From assembly GCA_903881565.1 (NCBI GenBank), contig CAIRTR010000178.1:1-45241 (forward strand): a DNA stretch of 45,241 nt, read 5' to 3'. The notes below the pieces were generated by a model that saw only the letters and a list, made by a program, of their open reading frames with translations, did not search any database and was not told where the DNA came from. A program made the translations under genes and the position numbers. This stretch comes from Oligoflexia bacterium (GTDB lineage Bacteria > Bdellovibrionota > UBA1018). Below are positions 7,903 through 17,963 of this stretch, piece by piece (position 1 is the first letter of the stretch; each line of letters begins with the position of its first letter).

Positions 7903-10454
7903 GTCGCACTCTCTCTCAACGAATTACTCCTGATCGCCAATTAACATCCTCTGATGCTCTAGACATCTTTTTGGAATATGTTCGCGAAAAGGGCCTCGAG
8001 CTTTATCCCGCGCAAGAAGAAGCCCTGCTTGAACTTTATGCCGAAAAGAACGTGATCCTTAATACGCCAACCGGCTCAGGAAAATCGCTCGTGGCTCTGG
8101 GACTGCACTTTTTATCACTCACTCAAAAGAGGCGTTCCGTTTACACCTGCCCGATTAAAGCCCTCGTGAACGAAAAATTTTTAGCACTCTGCAAAGACTT
8201 CGGGCCTGAATATGTCGGAATGATCACAGGAGATGCCACGGTGAATCCCGACGCTCCGATCTTGTGTTGCACGGCGGAGATTCTGGCAAACGACGCCTTG
8301 CGACTCGGGGCGCGAGTTGATGTTGATGATGTGATCATGGACGAGTTTCATTATTATGCCGATCGTGAACGAGGCGTCGCCTGGCAAATCCCGCTGCTGA
8401 GCTTGCCGCAAGTCCGGTTTCTGCTGATGTCTGCAACTTTGGGCGACGTGAGTTTCTTTGAAAAAGCGCTGACGAAGTTGAATCATTGTGAAACCGTGAC
8501 CGTGAGTTCGGTGGACCGTCCCGTGCCGCTTGATTTTGAATACAGTGAAATTCCCGTGCACGAGGCTGTTGCCAAACTCATCTCGCGGGGGCGAGCGCCA
8601 ATCTATCTTGTGAGCTTCACGCAAAGAGGGTGCGCTGAAGAGGCTCAGAACTTCATGAGCGTTGATATCTGCTCGAAAGAAGAAAAGAAGACGATTGCGC
8701 TTGAGCTTGAGGGTTTTAAGTTTTCAAGCCCCTACGGAAAAGAGATTCAAAAATTCATAAAACATGGTCTCGGGATTCATCATGCGGGGCTGTTGCCGAA
8801 GTACCGTGTCCTGGTGGAGCGCCTAGCCCAAAAGGGCTTGCTGAAAATCATTTTCGGAACTGACACGCTTGGCGTGGGCGTGAATGTCCCTATACGCACC
8901 GTCTTGTTTACGAAGCTTTGCAAATTCGATGGGCAAAAAACCACGATCTTGAGTGTACGCGATTTTAAGCAAATTTCGGGACGTGCAGGCCGGAAAGGCT
9001 TTGATGACCGCGGCACCGTGGTGGTGCAGGCGCCTGAGCATGTGATTGAAAACTTGCGCAATGAGGATAAAGCAGCGGGCGACGCAAAAAAAATCAAAAA
9101 ACTGGTAAAAAAGAAACCGCCCGATAAGGGTTTTCTTATTTGGAATAAAGAGACCTTTGAACGATTGGTTCAGGGCCAGCCCGAGGCGCTCGTATCACAA
9201 TTCAAAGTGACCCACGCCATGCTTCTTCAAGTCCTCGGGCGAACCAAGGCTGTCACGGATGGGGGGCCAGGGGTCAGTGGCAAAGAGGCAGGGCGTGCGA
9301 TGCGGAAGCTGATTAGTGATTCTCATGAATCAGATCACGCCAAAAGGCAGCACCGCCGAAAAGCTTTTGAGTTGTTTCGCTCGCTGGTGGATCGGAAAAT
9401 TATTGAGCTTAATCCGCTTCGGGTGAATATCGATCTGCAGGACGATTTTTCGTTGAATCAAACGCTCTCTTTGTATTTGATTGATTCGGTTGCGGCTCTG
9501 GATCCGCTGGTCGAGAACTATGCGCTTGATGTTTTGACTCTGGTTGAATCGATCCTTGAGAACCCTGACATGATTTTGCGAAAACAGCTCGATCGCTTGA
9601 AAACCGAAAAAATGCAGGAACTCAAGATGCAGGGGATGGATTTTGATGAGCGCGTCGCCGAACTTGAGAAGATGGAGTATCCCAAGCCCAATTGCGATTT
9701 TATTTATGAAACCTTCAATGTGTTTTCCGCGAAACATCCATGGGTAGGCGAGGAGAACATTCGGCCCAAGTCCATCGCCCGTGAAATGGTGGAGCTGTAT
9801 GCGTCTTTTTCGGACTACATTAGAGAATATGACCTTCAGCGCGGAGAAGGTCTGCTCTTGCGTTATCTTTTTGACGCTTATAAGACGCTCGTTCAGACGG
9901 TCCCGAGTTTTGCTAAGAACGAAGAGATTGAGCTGATTGAAGTATATCTCGGAACCCTCGTGAGAGCAGTAGACTCAAGTCTCTTGGAAGAATGGGAGCG
10001 AATGCGCAATCCGGGGAGCGCCCGCCTTTCTGGGAAATCAGTAGCGGCCCTAGCGCAAGAAGCTCAGGAGGCTCAGCAGGCCAATCGAAAAAGGTTCCAG
10101 ATTCAGCTTCGCAATGAGGTTTTTCGAGTCGTTCGTGCCCTGTCTCAGCGAGACTTTGAAGAAGTCCTAACGATTGTTCAAAAAGATGACGCTTGGACCG
10201 CTGCTCGTATGGATGGATTGATGGAAGAATACGTCGCGTCTGGGCATATGCGTATGAGAACAGATACTCAGGCGCGCGCACCGAAGCATCAGACGGTGAC
10301 CGAACCCACTCCCGGGATTCTCCGCATCGAACAAGTCCTTGTGGATCCGGAAGACGCGAATGATTGGGTTTTAACCTTCGAGCTCGACAAGATTCGCGCG
10401 GAGACCGAAGGGAAGCTTGAATTACGGTTACTTGGATTCGGCCCTGTGGTTTAA
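7899..10454 (+). CDS. Ski2-like DExH-box helicase with DUF3516-type C-terminus
   Basis: This is an 851-residue superfamily 2 helicase. It has Walker A 'NTPTGSGKS' near residue 57, DExH box '[12 protein letters not shown]' near 148, motif III 'LMSATLG', motif IV-like 'YLVSFTQRG', and motifs V/VI in '[13 protein letters not shown]' and '[15 protein letters not shown]'. The long helical C-terminal half matches the DUF3516-associated helicases of about 850 residues found in several bacterial phyla. Its substrate is probably structured RNA, by analogy with Ski2; this is not shown here. The TTG start at 7899 follows GAGGTC and overlaps map by 4 nt. Confidence 0.9.
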   Translation: MSRTLSQRITPDRQLTSSDALDIFLEYVREKGLELYPAQEEALLELYAEKNVILNTPTGSGKSLVALGLHFLSLTQKRRSVYTCPIKALVNEKFLALCKDFGPEYVGMITGDATVNPDAPILCCTAEILANDALRLGARVDVDDVIMDEFHYYADRERGVAWQIPLLSLPQVRFLLMSATLGDVSFFEKALTKLNHCETVTVSSVDRPVPLDFEYSEIPVHEAVAKLISRGRAPIYLVSFTQRGCAEEAQNFMSVDICSKEEKKTIALELEGFKFSSPYGKEIQKFIKHGLGIHHAGLLPKYRVLVERLAQKGLLKIIFGTDTLGVGVNVPIRTVLFTKLCKFDGQKTTILSVRDFKQISGRAGRKGFDDRGTVVVQAPEHVIENLRNEDKAAGDAKKIKKLVKKKPPDKGFLIWNKETFERLVQGQPEALVSQFKVTHAMLLQVLGRTKAVTDGGPGVSGKEAGRAMRKLISDSHESDHAKRQHRRKAFELFRSLVDRKIIELNPLRVNIDLQDDFSLNQTLSLYLIDSVAALDPLVENYALDVLTLVESILENPDMILRKQLDRLKTEKMQELKMQGMDFDERVAELEKMEYPKPNCDFIYETFNVFSAKHPWVGEENIRPKSIAREMVELYASFSDYIREYDLQRGEGLLLRYLFDAYKTLVQTVPSFAKNEEIELIEVYLGTLVRAVDSSLLEEWERMRNPGSARLSGKSVAALAQEAQEAQQANRKRFQIQLRNEVFRVVRALSQRDFEEVLTIVQKDDAWTAARMDGLMEEYVASGHMRMRTDTQARAPKHQTVTEPTPGILRIEQVLVDPEDANDWVLTFELDKIRAETEGKLELRLLGFGPVV

Positions 10455-10480
10455 TACTTCTTGAGAAGAGGGGTTTGATC

Positions 10481-11146
10481 ATGAAGATGAAGCACTGGGT
10501 TCTTGGCTTAGCATGGGGTCTCGCAATTTTCTCGAGCGCGCAGGCCGCTCAATATTCAAATTCTGAGAGCGTCAGTGTTCAACCTCAACGCGGGATGCAA
10601 GAGACGTTTTGGGGGGTCGAAATCGCAGGCTCCGGCTTGGGCGTAGCCCCTAAGCTTTCAGGAGTCGCGACGGGCAAGTCGATTTCCAATTTTTCCATGA
10701 ATGCTGAGGTTCAGCCTCCGTTGAGCTCCGCGAGTATTGGTGAAATTAATATCGGGCCCAGTTTTTCGACTTTTTCCAGTCAAGGCGCAGGTCCAAACGA
10801 AGTTCCTAGATCTTTGGTGTTTGCCTGGACGGTGGGAGCAGGCGCTCGTTATCAGGCGCGGTTTCTCTCTGATCAGTGGATCGTACCGATGGTTTCTTAC
10901 AACCTGGAGTCGTTTCAATATCGTTTGCGAAGCGGTGAGACTGGGCAGTTCTTTACAAAAGGTCCAACCTTGGGCGCGTATTTTTTACTAAATTCTTTTG
11001 ACCCAGAGGCAGCGCACGCTCTGCATTCAGGTACGGGAATTGCCCGCACTTATGCCACTTTTGAGTATCGCGCAGTATCCGGCTCGGGCTCGGATATGGA
11101 ACTCGACGGGCGCTCCGCTCATTTTGGCTTGCGCGTTGAATTTTAG
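10481..11146 (+). CDS. Exported beta-barrel-like protein
   Basis: This 221-residue protein has a Sec signal ending near 'SSAQAAQ'. It is rich in alternating hydrophobic and polar strands ('FAWTVGAGARYQARF', 'SAHFGLRVEF'), and its last residue is Phe, the usual signature of outer-membrane barrels inserted by Bam. The ATG at 10481 is preferred over a TTG at 10475 because GAAGAGGGG lies about 7 nt upstream. It is 26 nt downstream of the helicase and may share its transcript. Function unknown. Confidence 0.7.
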   Translation: MKMKHWVLGLAWGLAIFSSAQAAQYSNSESVSVQPQRGMQETFWGVEIAGSGLGVAPKLSGVATGKSISNFSMNAEVQPPLSSASIGEINIGPSFSTFSSQGAGPNEVPRSLVFAWTVGAGARYQARFLSDQWIVPMVSYNLESFQYRLRSGETGQFFTKGPTLGAYFLLNSFDPEAAHALHSGTGIARTYATFEYRAVSGSGSDMELDGRSAHFGLRVEF

Positions 11147-11153
11147 CTGAATT

Positions 11154-11780
11154 TTAGACGAGGGGAAGGCTTCGTTCCAGTTTAAGTGTGGAATCGTTAT
11201 CAGCCGTAGCAAGTGTAAAGCGCAGAGGATAGATGATCCCATTAGGGATCGGCGCTGGAAAACTGCCATCATTCATTGCTTTCTGAATGAGCCGTCGTAC
11301 CACCCCTCCGTGGGTTGCAATCCCAATTGCTTTGTAACTTCGCGTTTCCATAAATCTGGCAATAGCTGAAAGTGCTCGCCCGATCACCTGCTCGCCCGTC
11401 TCGGAGCCGGTGAGCGCGACCTCGTCATCGGTTAGGGGGAGGGCCCTGAGATTCTTGGAGAACTCCGCACCAAATTGCGCGGCGATTTCATCCCGGGTGA
11501 GTCCTTGAACTTTTCCCAGGTGAATTTCACGCAGCCCCTGATCCGTGAAAATCGGAACCTCTCCGATATGTCGTGCAATGATCTGGGCTGTTTCATGGGC
11601 GCGGCACAGATCAGAACTCAAGATCGCCTCGATACCAAATCGCTTAAGATGCGGCGCGATTTTCAAGGCTTGCGAGCGGCCATGGTCATTCAGCGGAATA
11701 TCCAGATGCCCCTGGATACGGCCTTCTGCATTCCAATCGGTCTGACCATGGCGAAAGAGATAGAGTGCGCACGAATTCAT
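11154..11780 (-). CDS. Histidine phosphatase family protein (phosphoglycerate mutase-like)
   Basis: This is a 208-residue branch-1 histidine phosphatase. It has 'FRHGQTDWN' with the catalytic His near residue 11, 'SDLCRAHETAQ', 'IHLGKVQG' with the Glu region, and 'ATHGGVVRRL' with the second catalytic His. It could be an alpha-ribazole phosphatase, a sugar-phosphate phosphatase or a broad phosphatase, and the sequence does not decide. It converges with the barrel-like gene, with only 7 bp between the stops. Confidence 0.9.
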   Translation of the reverse strand: MNSCALYLFRHGQTDWNAEGRIQGHLDIPLNDHGRSQALKIAPHLKRFGIEAILSSDLCRAHETAQIIARHIGEVPIFTDQGLREIHLGKVQGLTRDEIAAQFGAEFSKNLRALPLTDDEVALTGSETGEQVIGRALSAIARFMETRSYKAIGIATHGGVVRRLIQKAMNDGSFPAPIPNGIIYPLRFTLATADNDSTLKLERSLPLV

Positions 11781-11970
11781 CGCCGTCCAGCATAGCTTTG
11801 ATCGGCGGGGTTGTGCAACGGCTAGGTTCTTAACAATTTGCAGCGTGTTATTTTTATCCTAACCCCGCGCACTGACTAAAAATAATACACTGCTGTCAAA
11901 TGAGTGATCTTTTTTCTTAAGTTGGGGCGGGGGTTTGACCGATACGGACTTTAGAGAGAGGGCTGCGCAT

Positions 11971-13551
11971 ATGATTAATTGGGAAGAACTGAGACACATA
12001 CACGTTATCAAGAAACTTGAAGCGATTCTCGCGCAATGGTTCGACACGGATCTCTTCTTTGTCGATGAGCGCGGACAGGTGAGGAACTGGGATCCCACCG
12101 ATCGCAAGCGCGAATATAAAAACCATTTTTCACAGGCGTGGATGAGTAAAGAACCTGCGCGTGCGCATTGGTTCAAGACTCTTTCAGAATGGAATGAAAA
12201 ACTATTCCATAGCTCCGAGCCCCATATGGTGTTTCAAGGCCCTCTGGGATTTGAACAGTTTGTCGTGTCAAGAGTCGCGCACGAAGGTGATTTTCTAGGT
12301 TCTGTTGTGGCTTACTGCTACATCGATAAACCCTGGACGCCTGAAACCAAGGCGCAAGCCAAGGCGGCGTGGGACCAATGGGGTTTTGATCCCACTCATT
12401 TTGAAGAAGCGATTGCGAGCTTTAAAGTCGCCACGGAGTCGGAGCGAAAATATTTTCAGGAGCTAGTGGATTTGGTGTCGCAGGAGATTGTGACTTTCCA
12501 TGCGGAAATCTCAAAACGGGAAGACAAAATCAACGATTTGAGTACGCAGTTGGGCAGTCGTTACAGTTATGATCAGATGATTGGAAAATCTAAACCCATG
12601 CAGGCCGTATACGGAATGCTGGATAAGATTAAAAACTCTGAATCCACCGTCCTTGTTCAAGGGGAAAACGGAACAGGTAAAGAGCTCATAGCGCGCGCGA
12701 TTCATTTTAATTCGCCACGTCGAGGGGCGCAGTTTGTGACGGTCAACTGCTCGGCTTTCAATGAAAACCTGCTTGATAGCGAACTCTTTGGTCACGTCAA
12801 AGGCGCATTTACGGGCGCCATTCGCGATAAAAAGGGCCTATTTGAATCAGCGGATCGAGGAACCCTCTTCCTGGACGAAATTGGAGATATGTCTCCGACC
12901 ATGCAAGTGAAGCTCCTTCGGGTCATTCAAGAAGGCACACTCACGCCGGTCGGCGGCACGGAACAGCGCAAAGTTGATGTGCGAGTCGTGGCCGCGACGA
13001 ACAAGAACCTTAAAGACATGATCGAAGACGGTACGTTTCGAGAAGATCTTTACTATCGGATTAACGTGATCAATCTCGTGGTGCCTCCGCTTCGGGAGCG
13101 CAAAGAGGATATTCCACTTTTGGTGGATGCCTTCTTGTCCAAAGGCTGTAAGGAAAAAGAGCAGCCGCTCAAGACGCTACAGAAGCGTACCCTTGAGAAG
13201 ATTTTTGACTTCACCTGGCCGGGCAACATCCGACAGCTTGAGAACGAAATCGAGCGTTTGATTGTGCTCTCAGGTGAAGAGCAAAGAATCCCGATGGAGC
13301 TGCTCTCGCAAACCATTCGTGAGTTTGGCGAGCAATCCAAAGTTCAAGGCGTTCGAGTAGCCGGCAAACTCAAAGATGCCCTCGAAGAGCTTGAAAAGAC
13401 GATGATCCGTGAAGGCCTTCGACGCACGAATTGGAACAAGAGCAGGCTTGCTAAGGAGCTTGGAATCTCACGTGCGGGGTTGATCATGAAAGTCGAGCGC
13501 TACGGGCTTGATAAACGGAAACTTGCGCGCGGGGCCGGCGAAGCAGCTTAA
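11971..13551 (+). CDS. Sigma-54-dependent transcriptional activator with novel N-terminal sensor region
   Basis: This is an enhancer-binding protein that activates sigma-54 RNA polymerase. The AAA+ core has Walker A '[15 protein letters not shown]', the sigma-54-contacting loop 'GAFTGAI', Walker B '[10 protein letters not shown]' and '[11 protein letters not shown]'. A Fis-type helix-turn-helix closes the protein ('[16 protein letters not shown]'). The first 190 residues are not a receiver domain; they look like a GAF/PAS-type sensor followed by a coiled linker, and the ligand is unknown. I prefer the ATG at 11971, preceded by AGAGAGAGGG at good spacing. A TTG at 11935 behind GGGGCGGGGG would add 12 residues. 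Confidence 0.93.
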   Translation: MINWEELRHIHVIKKLEAILAQWFDTDLFFVDERGQVRNWDPTDRKREYKNHFSQAWMSKEPARAHWFKTLSEWNEKLFHSSEPHMVFQGPLGFEQFVVSRVAHEGDFLGSVVAYCYIDKPWTPETKAQAKAAWDQWGFDPTHFEEAIASFKVATESERKYFQELVDLVSQEIVTFHAEISKREDKINDLSTQLGSRYSYDQMIGKSKPMQAVYGMLDKIKNSESTVLVQGENGTGKELIARAIHFNSPRRGAQFVTVNCSAFNENLLDSELFGHVKGAFTGAIRDKKGLFESADRGTLFLDEIGDMSPTMQVKLLRVIQEGTLTPVGGTEQRKVDVRVVAATNKNLKDMIEDGTFREDLYYRINVINLVVPPLRERKEDIPLLVDAFLSKGCKEKEQPLKTLQKRTLEKIFDFTWPGNIRQLENEIERLIVLSGEEQRIPMELLSQTIREFGEQSKVQGVRVAGKLKDALEELEKTMIREGLRRTNWNKSRLAKELGISRAGLIMKVERYGLDKRKLARGAGEAA

Positions 13552-14180
13552 TCCTTCGGGTTCCCAAGCGGATATCTCCAGCCGTGAAAATCCTGATTCA
13601 TTTGCCGGGCTCGCCCGTGGTCGCTTGAGGCGCTGAGATAAAACCGCATGAGTAGTCCCGCATCGATCGCAGGGGCAGGACTCATGCCGCCGCTGTAGCT
13701 GACGAATTGCGCGCCTCCGCATAAGCCCAACGAGAATTTAGGCGTGATCGGCCATAAAATTCCACTTTCGCCCATGAATCCTAAGCCGCCTGTGGCCGAG
13801 GAGAGTGAAGTGACTGAGTTACTGGAAAAAATAAAAGGCGTAAATCCGGCTCCGACGTAAATGCGCCCGAACTGAATACGAAAAGTGGGATAGGGCGAAA
13901 ACATTGTATACTGTGAGTCAGGCCCTGAGGCGCTGATGAAGCGACCTACCAGTCCGATCTGCCCCTCTAGAAGGGATCCGTTGGAAAGCGTGTGAAAAAT
14001 GCTGAAGGTTCCCCCGCCGCCCATGCTGGTTTTCGTGGGTGCGCCCACAAAATAGGGGTCGCCTTTCATAATGATACCGGCCCCGCCCGAGACCTCGTCG
14101 TAGATCATGGTGGCGCGAGCTGGATGAGCTGCGACAAAAAAGGCTGCGATAATGAGGGAAAATCGGGCTAGACCCAGCAT
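13548..14180 (-). CDS. Exported beta-barrel-like protein
   Basis: This 210-residue protein has a signal peptide (cleavage near 'HPARATM'). It is Gly/Ser/aromatic-rich with alternating strands ('FRIQFGRIYVGAGFTPFIF', 'AIDAGLLMRFYLSA'), typical of small outer-membrane barrels. It shows no recognisable family. Its stop shares the palindromic TTAA (13548-13551) with the stop of the sigma-54 activator on the other strand. Confidence 0.7.
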   Translation of the reverse strand: MLGLARFSLIIAAFFVAAHPARATMIYDEVSGGAGIIMKGDPYFVGAPTKTSMGGGGTFSIFHTLSNGSLLEGQIGLVGRFISASGPDSQYTMFSPYPTFRIQFGRIYVGAGFTPFIFSSNSVTSLSSATGGLGFMGESGILWPITPKFSLGLCGGAQFVSYSGGMSPAPAIDAGLLMRFYLSASSDHGRARQMNQDFHGWRYPLGNPKD

Positions 14181-14283
14181 AGCCCCTCAATGGTACAGCT
14201 CTCGGAGGTTTCTGTAAATGACGAGGCGCGCGGTTTATACGAATTCAGTGGGCGAAGCACTTTTCCTGTGTAATTAAAGAGGT

Positions 14284-15846
14284 ATGGCTTATGTCGATCA
14301 GTTACGGGAGCTTGCCGAGCGTGAAAAGCGCGCGCAAGAAGGGGGAGGGGTCGAGCGAATTGCTAAACAACACCAGAGCGGGAAGTTGACCGCGCGGGAG
14401 CGTTTGGAATTATTGCTGGATCCTGGAAGTTTCATTGAACTCGATAAGTACGTCGTTCATCGATGCACGGACTTCGGAATGCAGTCACAACTGTTTCCAG
14501 GCGATGGCGTTGTCACGGGATACGGCACGATCGGCGGTCGCACCGTTTATGTTTTTTCTCAAGACTTCACTGTTTTCGGTGGGAGTCTCTCGGGCGCGCA
14601 TGCGGGAAAAATTTGCAAGGTCATGGATCTTGCCGTTAAAAACGGGTGTCCCATCATTGGACTCAATGACTCAGGCGGCGCGCGCATTCAAGAAGGGGTC
14701 GAAAGCCTGGGCGGGTACGCCGAGATTTTTTGGCGAAACGTTCAAGCCAGTGGTGTGATTCCCCAAATCAGTGTGATCATGGGACCGTGCGCGGGGGGTG
14801 CGGTTTATAGCCCCGCGATCACGGATTTTATTTTCATGGTCGAGAATACTTCATACATGTTTGTCACGGGTCCAGACGTCATCAAGACCGTCACTCATGA
14901 AGATGTGACAAAAGAGGCCTTAGGCGGCGCTGAAGCACATTCCGAGAGAAGTGGGGTCGCTCATTTTTCAATGACGGACGAGCGGGCGTGCTTGCAGGGG
15001 GTGCGGAAACTGATTTCGTTTCTGCCTTCCAATAATCTTTCGCCCACCGTGCGCTCTCATGTGGGTGATATTCAAGAGGATCGATTGTGTCTTAAGATCG
15101 CCGGAATTCTCCCCGATTCTCCGAACAAACCCTATGATATGCGGCTTCTGGTTGAAGATGTCGTGGATGAAGGAGAGTTCTTCGAAGTTCACAAGGGCTA
15201 CGCCCAAAACATGATCGTGGGCTTTGCTCGATTAGGAGGCAAAGTCGTCGGAATTGTAGGCAATCAACCGGCTCATCTCGCCGGTTGCCTCGATATCTCG
15301 GCTTCCTTAAAAGGCGCGCGCTTTGTGCGCTTTTGCGATGCCTTCAATGTTCCGCTCATCACCTTTGTTGATGTGCCCGGGTTCCTGCCCGGAACGAAGC
15401 AAGAGCATGGCGGGATCATCAAGCACGGCGCAAAGTTATTGTATGCCTATGCCGAAGCCACCGTGCCCAAAATTGCCGTGATCACGCGCAAAGCCTACGG
15501 CGGCGCTTATGACGTGATGTCCTCGAAGCACATTCGCGCTGACTTTAACTTCGCATATCCGACGGCGGAAATCGCCGTGATGGGTCCTGAAGGGGCGATT
15601 AATATTCTGTATCGCAAGGAGATTGCGGCAGCCGAAAAAGCAGGACGTCTCACCGAGGAGCGCGCACGTCTTGTCGAAGAGTATCGTACAACTTTTGCAA
15701 ACCCTTATAAGGCTGCAGAGCTTGGGTACGTCGATGATGTACTGGTTCCTGAGGAAACGCGTCGTGTTTTGATTCGCTCGCTCGGCGTTTTGGCGGGCAA
15801 ACGCGAGCGGGGACCGGCTCGAAAACATGGGAACATCCCGCTGTGA
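14284..15846 (+). CDS. pccB: Propionyl-CoA carboxylase beta subunit (carboxyltransferase)
   Basis: This transfers carboxyl from carboxybiotin to propionyl-CoA (possibly also acetyl-CoA), giving methylmalonyl-CoA. The 520-residue length is standard. Family blocks seen are '[18 protein letters not shown]', '[18 protein letters not shown]', the first oxyanion-hole region '[16 protein letters not shown]', and in the C half '[22 protein letters not shown]' (given here only as the block start) and '[14 protein letters not shown]'. It is first in an operon with the biotin carboxylase, the BCCP and methylmalonyl-CoA mutase, which argues for propionyl-CoA as the main substrate. Confidence 0.93.
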   Translation: MAYVDQLRELAEREKRAQEGGGVERIAKQHQSGKLTARERLELLLDPGSFIELDKYVVHRCTDFGMQSQLFPGDGVVTGYGTIGGRTVYVFSQDFTVFGGSLSGAHAGKICKVMDLAVKNGCPIIGLNDSGGARIQEGVESLGGYAEIFWRNVQASGVIPQISVIMGPCAGGAVYSPAITDFIFMVENTSYMFVTGPDVIKTVTHEDVTKEALGGAEAHSERSGVAHFSMTDERACLQGVRKLISFLPSNNLSPTVRSHVGDIQEDRLCLKIAGILPDSPNKPYDMRLLVEDVVDEGEFFEVHKGYAQNMIVGFARLGGKVVGIVGNQPAHLAGCLDISASLKGARFVRFCDAFNVPLITFVDVPGFLPGTKQEHGGIIKHGAKLLYAYAEATVPKIAVITRKAYGGAYDVMSSKHIRADFNFAYPTAEIAVMGPEGAINILYRKEIAAAEKAGRLTEERARLVEEYRTTFANPYKAAELGYVDDVLVPEETRRVLIRSLGVLAGKRERGPARKHGNIPL

Positions 15847-15853
15847 GGCCGCG

Positions 15854-17401
15854 ATGAAAAATGGAGCGACGACTGCAGTGAAGCGGGAACCGGTTTTAAT
15901 TGCGAATCGCGGCGAGATCGCCATTCGCATTGCGCGCACGTGCCGGGCTTTGGGTTTTCCGACGATCGCGATCTATTCTGAAGCCGATCGGTTCTCTGAT
16001 CATGTCAAAGCATGTGATCAAGCTTATTGGATAGGGGAGGCGGCGCCCAAAGAGAGTTATCTCAATGTTGAGCGCGTGATAGCGGCTGCAAAAAAAGGCG
16101 GCGCCCGCTTCGTGCATCCGGGCTATGGATTTTTGAGCGAGCGCGCGCACTTTGTCGAAGCCTGCGAAAAGGCGGGTCTCGTTTTTGTCGGTCCTACCGC
16201 CGAGAGCATGCGCTTGATGGGCGATAAGATTCGGGCGCGCGAAACGGTGGATCGCCTGGGTGTGCCTCGGGTTCCCGGGAGTCTCGGCGCTGTGGCCAAT
16301 GCAAAAGAAGCTTTGGGTTTTGCCGAAAAAGTTGGCTTTCCGGTGCTGCTTAAAGCGGCTGCCGGGGGTGGAGGCAAGGGGATGCGACGCGTGGATTCGG
16401 CCAAGGAGCTTGAGTCCGCGTTTGAAGGAGCCACTCGCGAATCCTTGGGTGCTTTTGGCGATGGTGCCCTGTATGTTGAAAAACTTATTTTAAAACCCCA
16501 TCATGTCGAGATTCAAGTCTTCGGCGACGGCAAGGGTAAAGCGATTCACCTAGGTGAGCGTGAATGCTCCATTCAAAGGCGCCATCAAAAAGTATGGGAA
16601 GAAACGCCATCACCGTTGATGGAACGATTTCCGAAAACTCGTGACGCGATGTTTGAAGCGGCACTTAAAATCACTTCACATGTGAAGTATGCGGGGGCGG
16701 GCACGCTTGAGTTCATTGCAGATGAAGAAGGGGATTTCTATTTTCTCGAAATGAACACCCGCCTGCAAGTCGAGCATCCCGTGACCGAATGGGTGACGGG
16801 AGTGGATCTCGTGGCTTGGCAATTGCTCTTGGCTTGCGGTGAATTGAAATGGCCTGAGATTCCGGCTCGAAACGGCAGCGCCATCGAAGTTCGGCTTTAT
16901 GCCGAAGACCCGCAAAACTTTTTGCCGGCGCCGGGCCCTGTGGGGCTCATTGAATTTCCTTCGGGCGCTTTTGTGCGGTCTGACGCCGCTTTTTCTCGGC
17001 AAGGCGAGGTCAGCGTTCACTATGATCCGATGATTGCAAAGGTTTCGGCGTGGGCCCCTGACCGCCAAGCCGCACTTGCGCGTCTTCGTACGGCTTTGGA
17101 TGAAGTGCGCGTGGAGCGCCCCCGTAAGGCGGGAGGAGAGAGTGTGGGTTCGCTGAAGACGAATCTTCCCTTTCTGCGCAAGCTTTGCCGACATTCGGAT
17201 GTCCTAAGTGGCAATACGGCGACGGATCTCATTGCCAGAAGCCCCGAACTTACGGAGTTTCAAAATACTCCGCCCTCAAAGGAGGCCGTTCTCGCAGTTG
17301 CTCTTTTTCAGATGCTTTTGGACACTGAATCCCAGTCGATGAATGCAGATCCCTCCGATCCGTGGAACCTCGCCGCACTTCGGGAAGGAGTGCGCACATG
17401 A
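15854..17401 (+). CDS. pccA: Acyl-CoA carboxylase biotin carboxylase subunit (propionyl-CoA carboxylase alpha, BC part)
   Basis: This ATP-grasp enzyme carboxylates biotin. It opens with 'PVLIANRGEIAIRIARTCR', has the glycine-rich ATP loop 'KAAAGGGGKGM' near residue 166, and the catalytic region 'FLEMNTRLQVEHPVTEWVTG'. At 515 residues it stops after the biotin carboxylase domain: the biotin carrier domain usual at the C-terminus of PCC alpha is encoded by the next gene. The ATG at 15854 follows TGAGG by 6 nt and sits 7 nt after the pccB stop. A start at 15827 would overlap pccB. The stop overlaps the BCCP start as ATGA. Confidence 0.93.
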   Translation: MKNGATTAVKREPVLIANRGEIAIRIARTCRALGFPTIAIYSEADRFSDHVKACDQAYWIGEAAPKESYLNVERVIAAAKKGGARFVHPGYGFLSERAHFVEACEKAGLVFVGPTAESMRLMGDKIRARETVDRLGVPRVPGSLGAVANAKEALGFAEKVGFPVLLKAAAGGGGKGMRRVDSAKELESAFEGATRESLGAFGDGALYVEKLILKPHHVEIQVFGDGKGKAIHLGERECSIQRRHQKVWEETPSPLMERFPKTRDAMFEAALKITSHVKYAGAGTLEFIADEEGDFYFLEMNTRLQVEHPVTEWVTGVDLVAWQLLLACGELKWPEIPARNGSAIEVRLYAEDPQNFLPAPGPVGLIEFPSGAFVRSDAAFSRQGEVSVHYDPMIAKVSAWAPDRQAALARLRTALDEVRVERPRKAGGESVGSLKTNLPFLRKLCRHSDVLSGNTATDLIARSPELTEFQNTPPSKEAVLAVALFQMLLDTESQSMNADPSDPWNLAALREGVRT

Positions 17402-17952
17402 TTTCAGTTAAGGGGACCGTGATTACGCGCGTGGGTGCTTATGAGATTGAGTGGCTTTCCATTCCCCGCGGGCGTGTGGGAATGGCTCATCTTAGACTTA
17501 CGAGTGGCGGAACGACTCAGCAGCTCTCGTTGGCTTGGCGAAGAGATGCGCTTGGTTTGTGGCTCGAATTGCCTTGGGGGGTTGTTGGTTTTGATTTGAG
17601 TGCAGAGCAGAATGATGACGGGGTAAAAAGTTTTTCAGTCTCCCAGCGTGGGAACTCTTATCGAGCAGATGGACTCATTTGTGTTCGGGGAACCCAGGCG
17701 GATCCAAGCAGTGCTCAAAAAGGTAAGAAAAAGGGAGTGCGCGTTCGCGCTCAGATGCCCGGAAAAATGATTCGGGTCTCGGTGAAAAACGGTGATGCCG
17801 TTGAAAAAGGGCAGTCCGTGGCGGTGATGGAAGCGATGAAAATGGAAAATGAAATTCGCGCTCCTGCCAGCGGAACCGTCTCAAAGCTGGGCGTGCAAGA
17901 AGGACAAGCCGTTGAGAGTGGGGCTGAGCTGTTTTGGATTGATCCCGTTTGA
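17398..17952 (+). CDS. Biotin carboxyl carrier protein subunit of the acyl-CoA carboxylase
   Basis: This is a 184-residue protein whose last 75 residues are a biotinyl domain: 'VRAQMPGKMIRVSVKNGD' and 'VMEAMKMENEI', in which the Lys of EAMKMEN (about residue 147) is the biotin site. The first 100 residues are beta-rich and resemble the linker/BT region that joins BC and BCCP in fused PCC alpha subunits. The ATG at 17398 has GGAAGGAG upstream and forms ATGA with the biotin carboxylase stop. Functionally this is the missing C-terminal half of PCC alpha. Confidence 0.9.
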   Translation: MISVKGTVITRVGAYEIEWLSIPRGRVGMAHLRLTSGGTTQQLSLAWRRDALGLWLELPWGVVGFDLSAEQNDDGVKSFSVSQRGNSYRADGLICVRGTQADPSSAQKGKKKGVRVRAQMPGKMIRVSVKNGDAVEKGQSVAVMEAMKMENEIRAPASGTVSKLGVQEGQAVESGAELFWIDPV

Positions 17953-17963
17953 AGGAGTGATTT

